Of a DNA stretch of 40,536 bases, positions 1 to 8,611 are shown piece after piece. The stretch comes from an uncultured Pelagibacteraceae bacterium (lineage in GTDB: Bacteria > Pseudomonadota > Alphaproteobacteria > Pelagibacterales > Pelagibacteraceae): assembly GCA_902566365.1 (NCBI GenBank), contig CACFIH010000001.1, positions 1 through 40,536 on the forward strand. The letters are read 5' to 3'. The notes beneath the pieces were generated by a model. The model saw only the letters and a program-made list of their open reading frames with translations, was not told where the DNA came from and did not search any database. The position numbers were made by a program, and so were the translations under genes. Within the stretch, counting starts at the first letter, position 1. The number at the start of each line of letters is the position of its first letter.

Positions 1-1
1 A

Positions 2-442
2 GAAAAATTTTCACACGCTTCCGCTATCAGAAGATGTTTAGATTACAAAAATGTATCTTTAATTTCATTTGGAATTAGAAATATCTCAGAGAGTGAAATA
101 ACATTTTTAAAAAAGAATAAGTCGAGAATAAATATATTTTGGGCAAAAGATAAAAATAAATGGAATATGAATAGGTTTAAAAAACTAATCAGAAATAAAA
201 CTGTTTATTTGACATTTGATGTTGATGGACTTGACTCAAGTATCATGCCAGCGACTGGTACTCCTGAACCTGGAGGATTACTTTGGGATGAAACCTTAGA
301 TATAATTAAAATTGCAGCAAAGAATTCAAAAATTGTAGGAGCAGATATTAATGAACTATCTCCAATAAAAGGTTTTAACTCTTATAATTTCTTAGTAGCT
401 AAGTTAGCGTATAAAATTTTAGCTTACAAATACCTATATTAA
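2..442 (+). CDS. speB: Agmatinase/arginase-family ureohydrolase, C-terminal part (5' end outside window)
   Basis: This frame is open from the first bases of the window to a TAA at 440-442, so the gene begins upstream; an internal ATG at 167 is not the real start. The visible 146 residues carry family motifs: SHASAIRR near the left edge (the substrate-side histidine region), then DVDGLD, which supplies two metal-binding aspartates of the binuclear manganese site, followed by TGTPEPGG, the signature after the second metal motif. Ureohydrolases of this fold hydrolyse agmatine, arginine or related guanidino compounds to urea plus an amine. Which substrate is used cannot be decided from the C-terminal half. 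The next gene is convergent and only 2 bp away. The family call is firm; the symbol is the usual default for bacterial members and is less certain. Confidence 0.8.
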   Translation, partial: EKFSHASAIRRCLDYKNVSLISFGIRNISESEITFLKKNKSRINIFWAKDKNKWNMNRFKKLIRNKTVYLTFDVDGLDSSIMPATGTPEPGGLLWDETLDIIKIAAKNSKIVGADINELSPIKGFNSYNFLVAKLAYKILAYKYLY

Positions 443-444
443 AT

Positions 445-993
445 CTAAACTGGTTTGAATGTTTTTAAAAGTAATCTAAATGGAATTAACATCATTAATG
501 CTACAAATATTTTAACTCCTAAATCTCCAAGTGCCAATGTAAACCATGGTATACTTGTTCCATAAAAAGAAATTGAGAAAAATAAAAAAGTATCAACAGT
601 GGATCCAATTATTGAAGAAGTTAATGGAGCTATGAACCATTTTTTTTTTCTCAATTCATCAAATATTCGGACATCTATAAGTTGAGCAGTTAGAAAAGCA
701 ACTCCTGATCCAATTGCAATTCTAATTGATATAAAGTCAGCAAAGTCAGTAGAAAATAAAATTGTAAATCCGATTCCTAATAAAAAACCAAAATAAACAA
801 TTTTTCTTGCAACAAATTTTCCATACGATCTATTTGCTAGATCAGTAATTAAAAAAGCTATTGGGTAACTAAAAGCACCATAAGTCAGCACTTCATTTAA
901 ACCATAATAATTTACAGGAAACTGAACTAAAAAATTTGAGGATAAAACAATTACTCCCATCAAAAAAGATAGTAGAATAAAAGATTTGCTCAT
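445..993 (-). CDS. yhhQ: Queuosine precursor transporter (YhhQ/QueT, VUT family)
   Basis: This 182-residue integral membrane protein has about six hydrophobic segments and the conserved VUT/DUF165 stretches: SNFLVQFP near the N-terminus, TYGAFSYPIAFLITDLANR (about 38-56), and SGVAFLTAQLIDVRIFDEL (about 95-113). In the family this transporter imports queuosine precursors (preQ0/preQ1) for tRNA wobble modification. The ATG overlaps the last base of the rpmB stop (TAATG at 993), so translation is probably coupled to that of L28. No preQ1 riboswitch is visible and none would fit, because there is no spacer. The neighbourhood contains no queuosine synthesis gene, in keeping with salvage. The family assignment is strong; the exact substrate is inferred from characterised relatives. 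Confidence 0.88.
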   Translation of the reverse strand: MSKSFILLSFLMGVIVLSSNFLVQFPVNYYGLNEVLTYGAFSYPIAFLITDLANRSYGKFVARKIVYFGFLLGIGFTILFSTDFADFISIRIAIGSGVAFLTAQLIDVRIFDELRKKKWFIAPLTSSIIGSTVDTFLFFSISFYGTSIPWFTLALGDLGVKIFVALMMLIPFRLLLKTFKPV

Positions 994-1307
994 TAAGCTG
1001 TTTTAGATTGAACTGTTTTTTTTTGATATGGAGATTTAATTAATAGACTTTTTTTTAATTTTTTTAGTCTTGGAGATAAATTTTTATTTTTAACATTCTT
1101 TAAAAATTCATCAAAACTACCCTTTTTGTCTACCGATCTAACACCAGCATTGCTTACGGTTAATTTTAAACTTCTTTTCAATAATTCACTAGTAAATTTT
1201 ACTTTTTTTAAATTCGGTAAAAATCTTCTTTTGGTCTTATTGTTAGCATGACTAACATTATGACCTTTCATTGGTATTTTTCCAGTTAACTCACATTTTT
1301 TTGACAT
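993..1307 (-). CDS. rpmB: 50S ribosomal protein L28
   Basis: The N-terminus ([20 protein letters not shown]) matches L28, which starts with a CxLTGK motif followed by a GxNVSHxxxKTKRRF-type segment, here with [12 protein letters not shown]. The protein is 104 residues, a little longer than the usual 78-100, with a lysine-rich C-terminal tail. L28 is a structural protein of the large subunit near the E site. It sits immediately upstream of the queuosine precursor transporter, sharing one base. A good -35/-10 pair lies just upstream at 1319-1347, and its predicted start point is only about 5 nt from the ATG, so the mRNA from this promoter would have almost no leader. No Shine-Dalgarno sequence is visible. 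Confidence 0.95.
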   Translation of the reverse strand: MSKKCELTGKIPMKGHNVSHANNKTKRRFLPNLKKVKFTSELLKRSLKLTVSNAGVRSVDKKGSFDEFLKNVKNKNLSPRLKKLKKSLLIKSPYQKKTVQSKTA

Positions 1308-1318
1308 AAGATAAATTC

Positions 1319-1347
1319 TATATAAGGCGAGATATTGATAACGTCAA
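1319..1347 (-). promoter_or_regulatory. Candidate sigma-70 promoter for rpmB
   Basis: On the minus strand, TTGACG (1347-1342) is followed after 17 bp by TATATA (1324-1319). Five of six -35 bases and four or five of six -10 bases match the consensus. It lies in the 42-bp spacer between the pyrD stop and the rpmB start. The expected start point is near 1312, leaving a leader of about 5 nt. Confidence 0.55.
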
Positions 1348-1349
1348 GT

Positions 1350-2411
1350 TTAATACAATTTAGTATTTGTTTTTTTTCCTATAATTTCACTAAAATTTTT
1401 GACTCCATCTTTTAATAATAATTCTTTCAGCTCTTTTTTAATCATGCTAACAACATTTGGACCTCTAAAGACCATGCCAGTATATAACTGTATATAATTT
1501 GCTCCAGCTGCAAATTTTTCATAAGCACTTACACCAGAATCTACTCCACCTACTCCTATAATCTTAATTTTACCCTTTAGTAATTTGTAAAACTTATTTA
1601 TTAAAACAGTAGATTTGTTATTTATTGGTTTTCCAGATAATCCACCTTTTTGATGCTTTTGAATATTTACTAAACTTTCCCTTGTTGAGTCTGATGTATT
1701 TGAAATAATTATTCCTTTTACATTATTACTCAAAAGAACTTGTGATATTTCATCTATTTCAGCATCAACGATATCTGGTGACACTTTTATAACAATAGGA
1801 ATTTCTGAGTTAAGATTTTGTTTTTCTTTTTCAATACTTTTCAATAAAATATTTAATTGTTCTTGATCATGAAATTTTCTTAAATTTTCTGTGTTTGGGG
1901 ATGAAATATTTATAGTGATATAATCTGCTGCTTGATGAAAGATACTTAGACCTTTCAAATAATCTTTTGTTCTATCAACCGTATCTCTATTAGGCCCAAT
2001 ATTAATTCCTAGTATTCCAATTTTTTTATTTGCATTAATTTTATTGATTATCTTTTCTGCTCCAAGGTTATTAAAACCAAGTCTATTAATCAATGCTTCA
2101 TCCTCAACTAATCTAAAAACTCTAGGTTTCGGGTTTCCGTATTGTTTCAACGGTGTAATAGTTCCAACCTCGACAAAGCCAAATCCTAATTTAAATAAGG
2201 AATTGTAAACCTCAGCATTCTTGTCAAAACCAGCTGCCATACCAATAGGATTTTCAATTTTGTTTCCAAATAATTCTGTTCTAAATAAAGGATCATCTTT
2301 ATTTTCATCTGGCATATTTGGTATAAAATTTAACTTTAAAGACTTAATTGCTAAATTGTGTGCAGTCTCAGGATCTAATTTAAATATTAGTGATCTTATA
2401 TTTGAAAACAT
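1350..2411 (-). CDS. pyrD: Dihydroorotate dehydrogenase (quinone), class 2
   Basis: This 353-residue flavoprotein of the class 2 type catalyses the fourth step of UMP synthesis at the inner membrane, passing electrons to quinone. Visible motifs are the N-terminal helix that mediates membrane contact (residues 1-40), NPIGMAAGFDKNAE (FMN and substrate region, about 53-66), EVGTITPLKQYGNPKPR, NISSPNTENLR with the catalytic serine, ISNTS, and the C-terminal phosphate-binding GVGGVDSG. The length is typical. Its ATG overlaps the lysK stop by one base (TAATG at 2411), suggesting one transcript with lysK. A 42-bp spacer with its own promoter follows before rpmB. Electron delivery to quinone links it functionally to the succinate dehydrogenase encoded further right. 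Confidence 0.95.
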   Translation of the reverse strand: MFSNIRSLIFKLDPETAHNLAIKSLKLNFIPNMPDENKDDPLFRTELFGNKIENPIGMAAGFDKNAEVYNSLFKLGFGFVEVGTITPLKQYGNPKPRVFRLVEDEALINRLGFNNLGAEKIINKINANKKIGILGINIGPNRDTVDRTKDYLKGLSIFHQAADYITINISSPNTENLRKFHDQEQLNILLKSIEKEKQNLNSEIPIVIKVSPDIVDAEIDEISQVLLSNNVKGIIISNTSDSTRESLVNIQKHQKGGLSGKPINNKSTVLINKFYKLLKGKIKIIGVGGVDSGVSAYEKFAAGANYIQLYTGMVFRGPNVVSMIKKELKELLLKDGVKNFSEIIGKKTNTKLY

Positions 2412-3973
2412 TATTTAATTTTATTTTTTATAAGATCTTTCGTTTCTTTGACACCAAAAAAACTTATGAAAAAACCCATTCTGGGGCCATTTTCATCACC
2501 AAATACAACTTCATAAATAAGTCTAAACCAATCTCTCAAATTTTTTGAATAACCATTCTCTTTTCCAGTTGAAAAAATTAATGTTTGAATATCCTCTGGT
2601 GACATTTCATCACTACAATTATCAAGTTTTTTAATCAAAGCCTCTAAAGCCTTTTTTTCATCATTATTAGGTTTTTTATATTTTTTATTCTTTTTAATAA
2701 CATCATTAAAATATTTAATTGCATATCCAACTAATCTATCAAAAATTGGATAATCTTTCTCTGAAATATTTTTTTTATACTTCTTAACAAATTTCCAGAG
2801 AAGATCTTTGTTATCGGCATTACTTGTCTCAACTAAATTAAGGAGCATAGAGAAAGACATTATCATTTGTTCCTTTGGTGCATTACTATTATGAACATGC
2901 CATACAGGATTCATTAAAAGCTGTAACTCATCCTGATTTTTTGATTTCTCTAATAATTCCAAATATTCATCAACAGTTTTTGAAACAATTTCCTTGTGCA
3001 ATTTTTTTGCTCTTTTCGGATTTTGATACATATATAAAGATAAGCTTTCTGGTGATGCATATTCAAGCCACTGGTCAATTGTAATCCCATTTCCTTTTGA
3101 TTTAGATATTTTTTCACCTTTTTCATCTAAAAATAATTCATATGCAAATCCAGATGGATTTGTTTTACCAATCAATTTAATTATTTTTGATGATAAAATA
3201 GCACTTTCAATTAAATCTTTCCCATACATTTCAAAATCTACATCAAGAGCATACCACCTCATAGCCCAATCGACTTTCCATTGAAGTTTACAATTTCCGT
3301 CTAAAATACTTTTTTCTAAGACTTTACCATTATTATTAAAAATGATTTTTGAATGTTTTTTGTTAATTTCTTTTATTGGAATTTCTAAAACATGGCCTGT
3401 ATCAGGACAAATAGGCAAAAAAGGACTATAAGTTTTTTGACGTTCTTTTCCTAAAGTAGGTAAAATTATATCCATAATTCCATCATAATTTTCTAAAATC
3501 ACTTTAAGAGATGAATTAAAAAAACCAGATTTATAAAGTTCAGTTGAACTCTTAAAATTATATTTAAAATTGAAATCATCTAAGAATTTTTTTAACAATT
3601 GATTATTGTGCTCACCAAAGCTATTAAATTTACCAAATGGATCAGGAACTTGAGTAAGTGGTTTGTGTAAATTTTTTTCTAGTAATTCTTTTTTTGGTAC
3701 ATTATCTGGAACCTTTCTTAAACCATCCATATCATCAGAAAAAGTTATAATTTCTGTGGGAAGATCTGTTAAATGCTTTAGCGCATTTACAATCATAGAT
3801 GTTCTAGCAACTTCCCCAAATGTACCAATGTGAGGTAGACCACTTGGTCCATACCCAGTTTGTAAGGTGATTTTTCCCTTTTTTTCAATTGATGATTTTC
3901 TCTCCCGAAGCATTTTTTTTGCTTCTACAAAAGGCCAAGCGCTTGTTTTATCTAAACTTTCTTTTTTAATCAT
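2411..3973 (-). CDS. lysK: Lysyl-tRNA synthetase, class I
   Basis: This 520-residue enzyme has class I synthetase signatures: a HIGH-type motif GPSGLPHIGTFGE (about residues 43-55) and a KMSKS-type motif KISKSKGNG (about 289-297), with the class I LysRS block MRWYALDVDFEMYGKDL between them. It charges tRNA-Lys. Class I LysRS is archaeal-type and is the normal form in most Alphaproteobacteria, replacing class II LysS, which fits the organism call. The start ATG at 3973 follows an 88-bp divergent spacer facing trkH. The end overlaps the pyrD start by one base. No missing catalytic residue was noticed. Confidence 0.96.
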   Translation of the reverse strand: MIKKESLDKTSAWPFVEAKKMLRERKSSIEKKGKITLQTGYGPSGLPHIGTFGEVARTSMIVNALKHLTDLPTEIITFSDDMDGLRKVPDNVPKKELLEKNLHKPLTQVPDPFGKFNSFGEHNNQLLKKFLDDFNFKYNFKSSTELYKSGFFNSSLKVILENYDGIMDIILPTLGKERQKTYSPFLPICPDTGHVLEIPIKEINKKHSKIIFNNNGKVLEKSILDGNCKLQWKVDWAMRWYALDVDFEMYGKDLIESAILSSKIIKLIGKTNPSGFAYELFLDEKGEKISKSKGNGITIDQWLEYASPESLSLYMYQNPKRAKKLHKEIVSKTVDEYLELLEKSKNQDELQLLMNPVWHVHNSNAPKEQMIMSFSMLLNLVETSNADNKDLLWKFVKKYKKNISEKDYPIFDRLVGYAIKYFNDVIKKNKKYKKPNNDEKKALEALIKKLDNCSDEMSPEDIQTLIFSTGKENGYSKNLRDWFRLIYEVVFGDENGPRMGFFISFFGVKETKDLIKNKIK

Positions 3974-4032
3974 TAATATTTCTTATAAAATCTTAAATAT
4001 ATGATTAAGTTAATTCATATAGAGTTGAAATT

Positions 4033-4060
4033 TATTTACCATAAAATAATGTTCTTTCAA
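4033..4060 (-). promoter_or_regulatory. Possible promoter for lysK-pyrD
   Basis: On the minus strand, TTGAAA (4060-4055), a 16-bp spacer and TAAATA (4038-4033) form a plausible -35/-10 pair in the divergent lysK/trkH spacer. The predicted start near 4026 leaves a leader of about 53 nt. The region is so AT-rich that chance matches are likely, so this is a weak call. Confidence 0.3.
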
Positions 4061-4061
4061 A

Positions 4062-5501
4062 ATGACTAATTACAAAACCGTTTTTTTTACTCTAGGAATT
4101 CTTCAAATAATTCTTGGGATTTTTATGTTCATTCCAATAATAGCTCAATTTATTTATAAAGAGGTTGATTCTTCTTTTTTTGGTGCGTCGATTGTTACAA
4201 TAATATTTGGAATTTTATTTTTTTTATCTAATTTAGATCATGATAAAAAATTAAGTCTACAACAAGCTTTTCTTTTAACAGCATTATCTTGGTTAAGTAT
4301 AGCAATTTTTGGATCACTTCCTTTCATTTTCTCAAACATCGAATTTACTTTTACTAACGCTTTTTTTGAAAGCATGTCAGGAATTACCACTACTGGTTCA
4401 ACTATCATCTCAAATTTAAATGAAATGCCAAAGGGAATTTTATTATGGAGAGCTTTACTACAATGGCTAGGTGGAATTGGAATTATCATTATGGCAATTA
4501 CACTAATGCCAATAATGAACGTTGGGGGTATGCAATTGTTTAAAGTATCAAGTAATGACTCATCTGAAAAAATTCTTCCTAAATCAAAAGAAATTGCTTT
4601 AAGATTGATATATATCTATACAGGTCTAACTACCCTTTGTGCAATTTTTTATCTTATCTTTGGAATGAATTTATTTGATAGCATTACTCATTCTATGACA
4701 ACTATAGCAACTGGAGGTTTTTCAAATTACAATGAATCCATAGGTTTTTTTAATAATCCATTAATTGAAGTGTCAGCTATGATTTTTATTTTATTAGGAA
4801 GTTTTCCTTTTATTGCGTACATAAAATTTATAAATGGAAATAAAATGATTTTCTTTAATGATGTTCAAATCAAAACTTTTTTAAAGATCATTTTTGTTAG
4901 CATAATTATTCTCTCATTGTACCTTCTATTTACCAATTCTAATGTTTTCAATTTTATGGCAATTTTATTCAACATAATTTCAATTTTAACAGGAACCGGT
5001 TATGTGAATGCACAGTTTGATAGTTGGGGAAGTTTTTCTTTAGTTTTATTTTTAATATTAATGTTTATTGGTGGTTGTGCTGGATCAACAACTTGTGGAA
5101 TAAAGATATTTAGGATTCAAATTCTATATTCATTAATAATTAATAACCTAAATAAAATGATTTATCCAAAGGGAATCTTTGTTTTAAAATATGACAAAAA
5201 TCCAATTGATAATAAATTTATTTCATCAATCATTTCTTTTATATATATGTATTTAATTATATTTTTTTTACTTACTACATTACTTTCTCTTACTGGGCTT
5301 GATTTCATTACTTCAATTTCTGGCGCTGCAACATCCATATCTAACGTTGGACCTGGATTAGGATCAATAATTGGACCAAATGGTGACTTTTCATCTCTGC
5401 CAAATATTTCAAAATGGATATTAAGTGTTGGTATGATTTTAGGTAGATTAGAATTATTTGCTATACTAGTTTTATTTCTACCCTCGTTTTGGAGAAATTA
5501 A
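4062..5501 (+). CDS. trkH: Trk-type potassium uptake protein TrkH
   Basis: This 479-residue polytopic membrane protein has the four pore-loop repeats of the TrkH/KtrB superfamily. The selectivity filters read TTTGSTI (about residue 110), ATGGFSN (about 216), GTGYVN (about 311) and NVGPGLG (about 431). It is the membrane channel subunit for K+ uptake and works with the cytosolic NAD-binding subunit TrkA, which is not in this window. The start ATG was chosen at 4062 because the first membrane segment (FFTLGILQIILGIFMFIP) follows directly. It is divergent from lysK. ampG follows after 3 bp, so the two are probably cotranscribed although no functional link is obvious. Confidence 0.94.
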   Translation: MTNYKTVFFTLGILQIILGIFMFIPIIAQFIYKEVDSSFFGASIVTIIFGILFFLSNLDHDKKLSLQQAFLLTALSWLSIAIFGSLPFIFSNIEFTFTNAFFESMSGITTTGSTIISNLNEMPKGILLWRALLQWLGGIGIIIMAITLMPIMNVGGMQLFKVSSNDSSEKILPKSKEIALRLIYIYTGLTTLCAIFYLIFGMNLFDSITHSMTTIATGGFSNYNESIGFFNNPLIEVSAMIFILLGSFPFIAYIKFINGNKMIFFNDVQIKTFLKIIFVSIIILSLYLLFTNSNVFNFMAILFNIISILTGTGYVNAQFDSWGSFSLVLFLILMFIGGCAGSTTCGIKIFRIQILYSLIINNLNKMIYPKGIFVLKYDKNPIDNKFISSIISFIYMYLIIFFLLTTLLSLTGLDFITSISGAATSISNVGPGLGSIIGPNGDFSSLPNISKWILSVGMILGRLELFAILVLFLPSFWRN

Positions 5502-5504
5502 TTA

Positions 5505-6965
5505 ATGAAAAAAATAAATATTTTTTTTGAAAAAAAACCATTAAAAATGATTTGTTTAGGATTTTCCTCAGGTCTTCCAATACTTTTGGTTTTTTCAACC
5601 CTTTCCGTTTGGTTAGTAAAAGCAGGAATTAGTCGAAGTACTGTAACATTGTTCAGTTGGGCAGGTTTTGCATATGCATTTAAATATTTATGGTCACCTT
5701 TAGTAGATAACTATAAACTACCAATACTTAAAAAATTTGGCCATAGAAGAAGTTGGCTTTTACTATCTCAAATTTTTATAATCTTTGCACTAGTATTAAC
5801 AGCTTTCACTGATCCAAAAGAAAGTTTATTCTTTACTGCTTTATTTATTACTATTTTAGCTTTTTTTAGCGCAACACAAGATATTCTAATTGACGCTTTT
5901 AGAATTGAGTCGGCTCCACAATCTCTGCAAGGTCCTTTATCATCAATGTATATCGCTGGATATAGAATAGCGATGCTTGTTGCTGGTGCTGGCAGTTTAT
6001 GGCTTGCTTCTATTTTTGGAACTGAAATTTATGATCAAAATGTTTGGAAAAAAGTATATCTTATAATGTCGACATTTATGTTTATTGGTATTTTTGCAAC
6101 AATTTTTTCAGATGAACCAAATTTAAAAAAAAAGTTTAATTCTAATAATCATATAAAATTTTTAATCACTATTTTAATTGCTGTTATAAGTTTTATATTC
6201 TTATATTCAATAATTGATAACCCCTATGAAAAAAAAGAAATTTTACTAAGCTTTCTTTTCTCAACATTAAGATTAATAATCTGTTTTATTTTTTCTTATC
6301 TAATAATTGCTATATTAGTATTAGTTAAATTTGCCCCAAAAAATAAGATTTCAAAAAGTTATATGGAGCCAATTTTGAATTTTATTAAAAGATATGGAAA
6401 GTTTGCCTTTTTAATACTTCTTTTGATCTCATTATATAGAATTGCTGATATTGTGATGGGGGTAATGGCAAATATATTCTATTTAGAAAAAGGATATAAA
6501 ATTTCTGAAATTGCAACTTATTCAAAATTTTTCGGTGTTTTTGCTACAATACTAGGTGGATTTATTGGTGGTTATTGTTCTTACAGGTTCGGTACTATGA
6601 AATCTTTATTTTTTGGCGCTTTTATTGCAGCCTCAAGCAACTTATTATTTGCCTGGCTAGCTGTATCATCAATAAGTATAAATTTTTTAATTACTGTAAT
6701 TACTGCTGACAATATATCTAGTGGCTTCGCGGGTGCCGCGTTTGTAATTTATTTATCTGGACTGACTTCAATAAAATTTACAGCAACTCAATATGCATTG
6801 TTTAGCTCAATCATGCTTTTTATACCAAAACTAATTGCTGGGTATGCAGGTAGTTGGGTAGATTTTATGGGATATCCTTATTTTTTTTCATTAACGGCAT
6901 TTTTAGGTTTACCAGTCCTTTTTTTGATAATCTGGATTAGTAAAGTAGCACCAGTTAAAAATTAG
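5505..6965 (+). CDS. ampG: AmpG-like MFS permease (muropeptide import)
   Basis: This 486-residue major facilitator has AmpG features: GFSSGLPILLVFSTLSVWL near the N-terminus, a YAFKYLWSPLVD segment with GHRRSW following (residues about 55-85), TQDILIDAFRIE (about 125-136), and a second-half motif with ADIVMGVMANIFYLEKGY. AmpG imports anhydromuropeptides from the periplasm during cell wall turnover. Roughly 12-14 hydrophobic segments are visible, with a larger insertion in the middle (about residues 205-290). The following gene, 6 bp away, is a cytosolic-type NlpC/P60 peptidase that could process the imported peptides, which supports the assignment. Some SAR11-type AmpG relatives may carry other substrates; the family call is strong, the substrate inferred. 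Confidence 0.87.
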   Translation: MKKINIFFEKKPLKMICLGFSSGLPILLVFSTLSVWLVKAGISRSTVTLFSWAGFAYAFKYLWSPLVDNYKLPILKKFGHRRSWLLLSQIFIIFALVLTAFTDPKESLFFTALFITILAFFSATQDILIDAFRIESAPQSLQGPLSSMYIAGYRIAMLVAGAGSLWLASIFGTEIYDQNVWKKVYLIMSTFMFIGIFATIFSDEPNLKKKFNSNNHIKFLITILIAVISFIFLYSIIDNPYEKKEILLSFLFSTLRLIICFIFSYLIIAILVLVKFAPKNKISKSYMEPILNFIKRYGKFAFLILLLISLYRIADIVMGVMANIFYLEKGYKISEIATYSKFFGVFATILGGFIGGYCSYRFGTMKSLFFGAFIAASSNLLFAWLAVSSISINFLITVITADNISSGFAGAAFVIYLSGLTSIKFTATQYALFSSIMLFIPKLIAGYAGSWVDFMGYPYFFSLTAFLGLPVLFLIIWISKVAPVKN

Positions 6966-6971
6966 ATAAAA

Positions 6972-7718
6972 ATGAATTATTTTAATATTAATGTAGATAA
7001 TATTCATACTAAACCAAATATTAAATCAGAAGTAAGCACACAAATTTTATATGGTGAAAAATTTAAAATATTAAATGAAAAAAAAGGCTGGGTAAAAATC
7101 AAAACTTATTTTGATAACTATATTGGTTATATCAAAAAAAGAAAATTTAAAAAACAATTCATACCTCAACTAAAAATTTTTAAGTCCAAATCGAGAATTT
7201 TTGTTAAAAAAAGAAATAAGTTTTCTAAATCTAAAAATTTTCTTTATTTTGCATCAGGAATATCAGTATTAAATAAAGATAAAGGTTATATAGAATTTGA
7301 AAAAAATAAATGGGTAAAAAAGAAAGATACAAAAAAAATTAATCATTATGAAAAAAATTATTTAAAAATAATTAAACTTTTTTTAAATAGTAAATATTTA
7401 TGGGGTGGCAAAACTTCAAGTGGAATTGACTGTTCCGCTTTAATTCAAATATACTTTTACTATAATAGAATTTCTTTTCCAAGAGACTCTAAAGACCAAA
7501 TTAGATATTGTAAAAAGAAAAAAAATAATAAATTTGATAAAGGTGATATAATTTTTTGGAAAGGTCATGTGGGTATATGTTTAAATAAATCAAAATTTAT
7601 TCATGCTTATGGTCCTAGAAAAAAAGTATTAATAATGCCCACAAATAAAACAATAAAATTAATAGAAAAAACTACAAATTTGAAAATAAAAAAAGTAAGT
7701 AATATTAGAAAATATTAA
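6972..7718 (+). CDS. NlpC/P60-family cysteine peptidase with N-terminal SH3-like domains
   Basis: This 248-residue lysine-rich protein resembles YkfC-type gamma-D-glutamyl-diamino acid endopeptidases. Residues about 1-60 and 65-120 look like two bacterial SH3-like repeats (the GWVKIK and KWVKKK turns). The NlpC/P60 domain follows: LWGGKTSSGIDCSALIQ contains the nucleophile Cys154, KGHVGI gives His199, and IHAYG gives His211 as the polar third member. No signal peptide or membrane segment is seen, so it should act in the cytoplasm. Together with ampG immediately upstream, this suggests cleavage of imported muropeptide stems for recycling. Its stop overlaps that of convergent tyrA through a shared TTAA at 7715-7718. 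The exact bond cut is unproven. Confidence 0.85.
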   Translation: MNYFNINVDNIHTKPNIKSEVSTQILYGEKFKILNEKKGWVKIKTYFDNYIGYIKKRKFKKQFIPQLKIFKSKSRIFVKKRNKFSKSKNFLYFASGISVLNKDKGYIEFEKNKWVKKKDTKKINHYEKNYLKIIKLFLNSKYLWGGKTSSGIDCSALIQIYFYYNRISFPRDSKDQIRYCKKKKNNKFDKGDIIFWKGHVGICLNKSKFIHAYGPRKKVLIMPTNKTIKLIEKTTNLKIKKVSNIRKY

Positions 7719-8611
7719 TTTCTCCCAAAATCGGGTTTATTTATATCCTGTTTTAATTTTAAAATTTTAGATCTCACTTTTTTTGTTTGTATTAATTTCT
7801 TTATAATAGACTTGCTATTTTTAGATTTAATATCTTTTTTAAAAGAATTCAAATTTTTGATAAATATGTCAATGGCATTTGATACATTTAATTTGTTATC
7901 AAAAAAGATATCTCGCCACATTATTTCATTAGAAGCTGCTATACGTGAAAAATCTCTCAAACCACCCGCACTGAATTTAATTAAATCATATTTCTGTTTT
8001 TTTTCAAAATCTTGAGCAGATTTTACTAAGTTGTAAGCAACCAAGTGAGGTAAGTGACTGGTAATTGAGAAAATTTTATCATGTTTTTCCACATTCATCA
8101 TAATTGTTTTAGAACCAATTTTTTTCCAAAAAGAGTTCAGAAATTTTAAGTTTCTTGAGTTAGTTTTTTTATCTTTAATTAATATGCACCACTTATCTTT
8201 GAACATATTTTCTTTACCATGTTCTGGTCCACTTACTTCTGATCCTGTTATAGGATGGCTTTGAATCCAATGAATACCTCTTTTCAAAAATTTTTTAATA
8301 ATTTTTGATGACTCATGTTTTGAAGAACCAATATCTGTAATAATTGTATTTGATGAAATAAATCTATTAATTTTGATAATAAGGTTTTTATATTCACTCA
8401 TAGGTGTGCATAAGATAATTAGATCTGAATTAACCACACCGTCTTTTAATGATTTAATTATTGTTCCAGATAACTTGAGTTTTCTAATTTTTAAAATATT
8501 TGATTTTGATTTTTCATAAATAAATATTTTTTTTGCAATTTTTTTTTTAGAAATTCTTCTTACTAAAGATGATCCTAATAACCCGCATCCAATAATTAAT
8601 ACTTTTTTCAT
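7715..8611 (-). CDS. tyrA: Prephenate/arogenate (cyclohexadienyl) dehydrogenase
   Basis: This 298-residue NAD(P)-dependent dehydrogenase makes the tyrosine precursor from prephenate or arogenate. The Rossmann motif IIGCGLLGSSL is at the N-terminus. The signature SHPITGSEVSGPEHG (about residues 118-132) contains the catalytic histidine, and the later helical domain carries ITSHLPHLVAY and SAGGLRDFSRIA, both typical of the family. There is no fused chorismate mutase or ACT domain. The start overlaps the end of hisC by 4 bp (ATGA), giving a hisC-tyrA unit in which HisC may also supply the aromatic transamination step. The substrate preference between prephenate and arogenate cannot be read from the sequence. 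Confidence 0.92.
   Translation of the reverse strand: MKKVLIIGCGLLGSSLVRRISKKKIAKKIFIYEKSKSNILKIRKLKLSGTIIKSLKDGVVNSDLIILCTPMSEYKNLIIKINRFISSNTIITDIGSSKHESSKIIKKFLKRGIHWIQSHPITGSEVSGPEHGKENMFKDKWCILIKDKKTNSRNLKFLNSFWKKIGSKTIMMNVEKHDKIFSITSHLPHLVAYNLVKSAQDFEKKQKYDLIKFSAGGLRDFSRIAASNEIMWRDIFFDNKLNVSNAIDIFIKNLNSFKKDIKSKNSKSIIKKLIQTKKVRSKILKLKQDINKPDFGRN

Noticed and set aside
4025..4052. Possible promoter for trkH (TTGAAA, 16 bp, TAATGT)
   Set aside because: The -10 is poor and the predicted start would fall only about 3 nt before the ATG; in such AT-rich sequence this is not better than chance.
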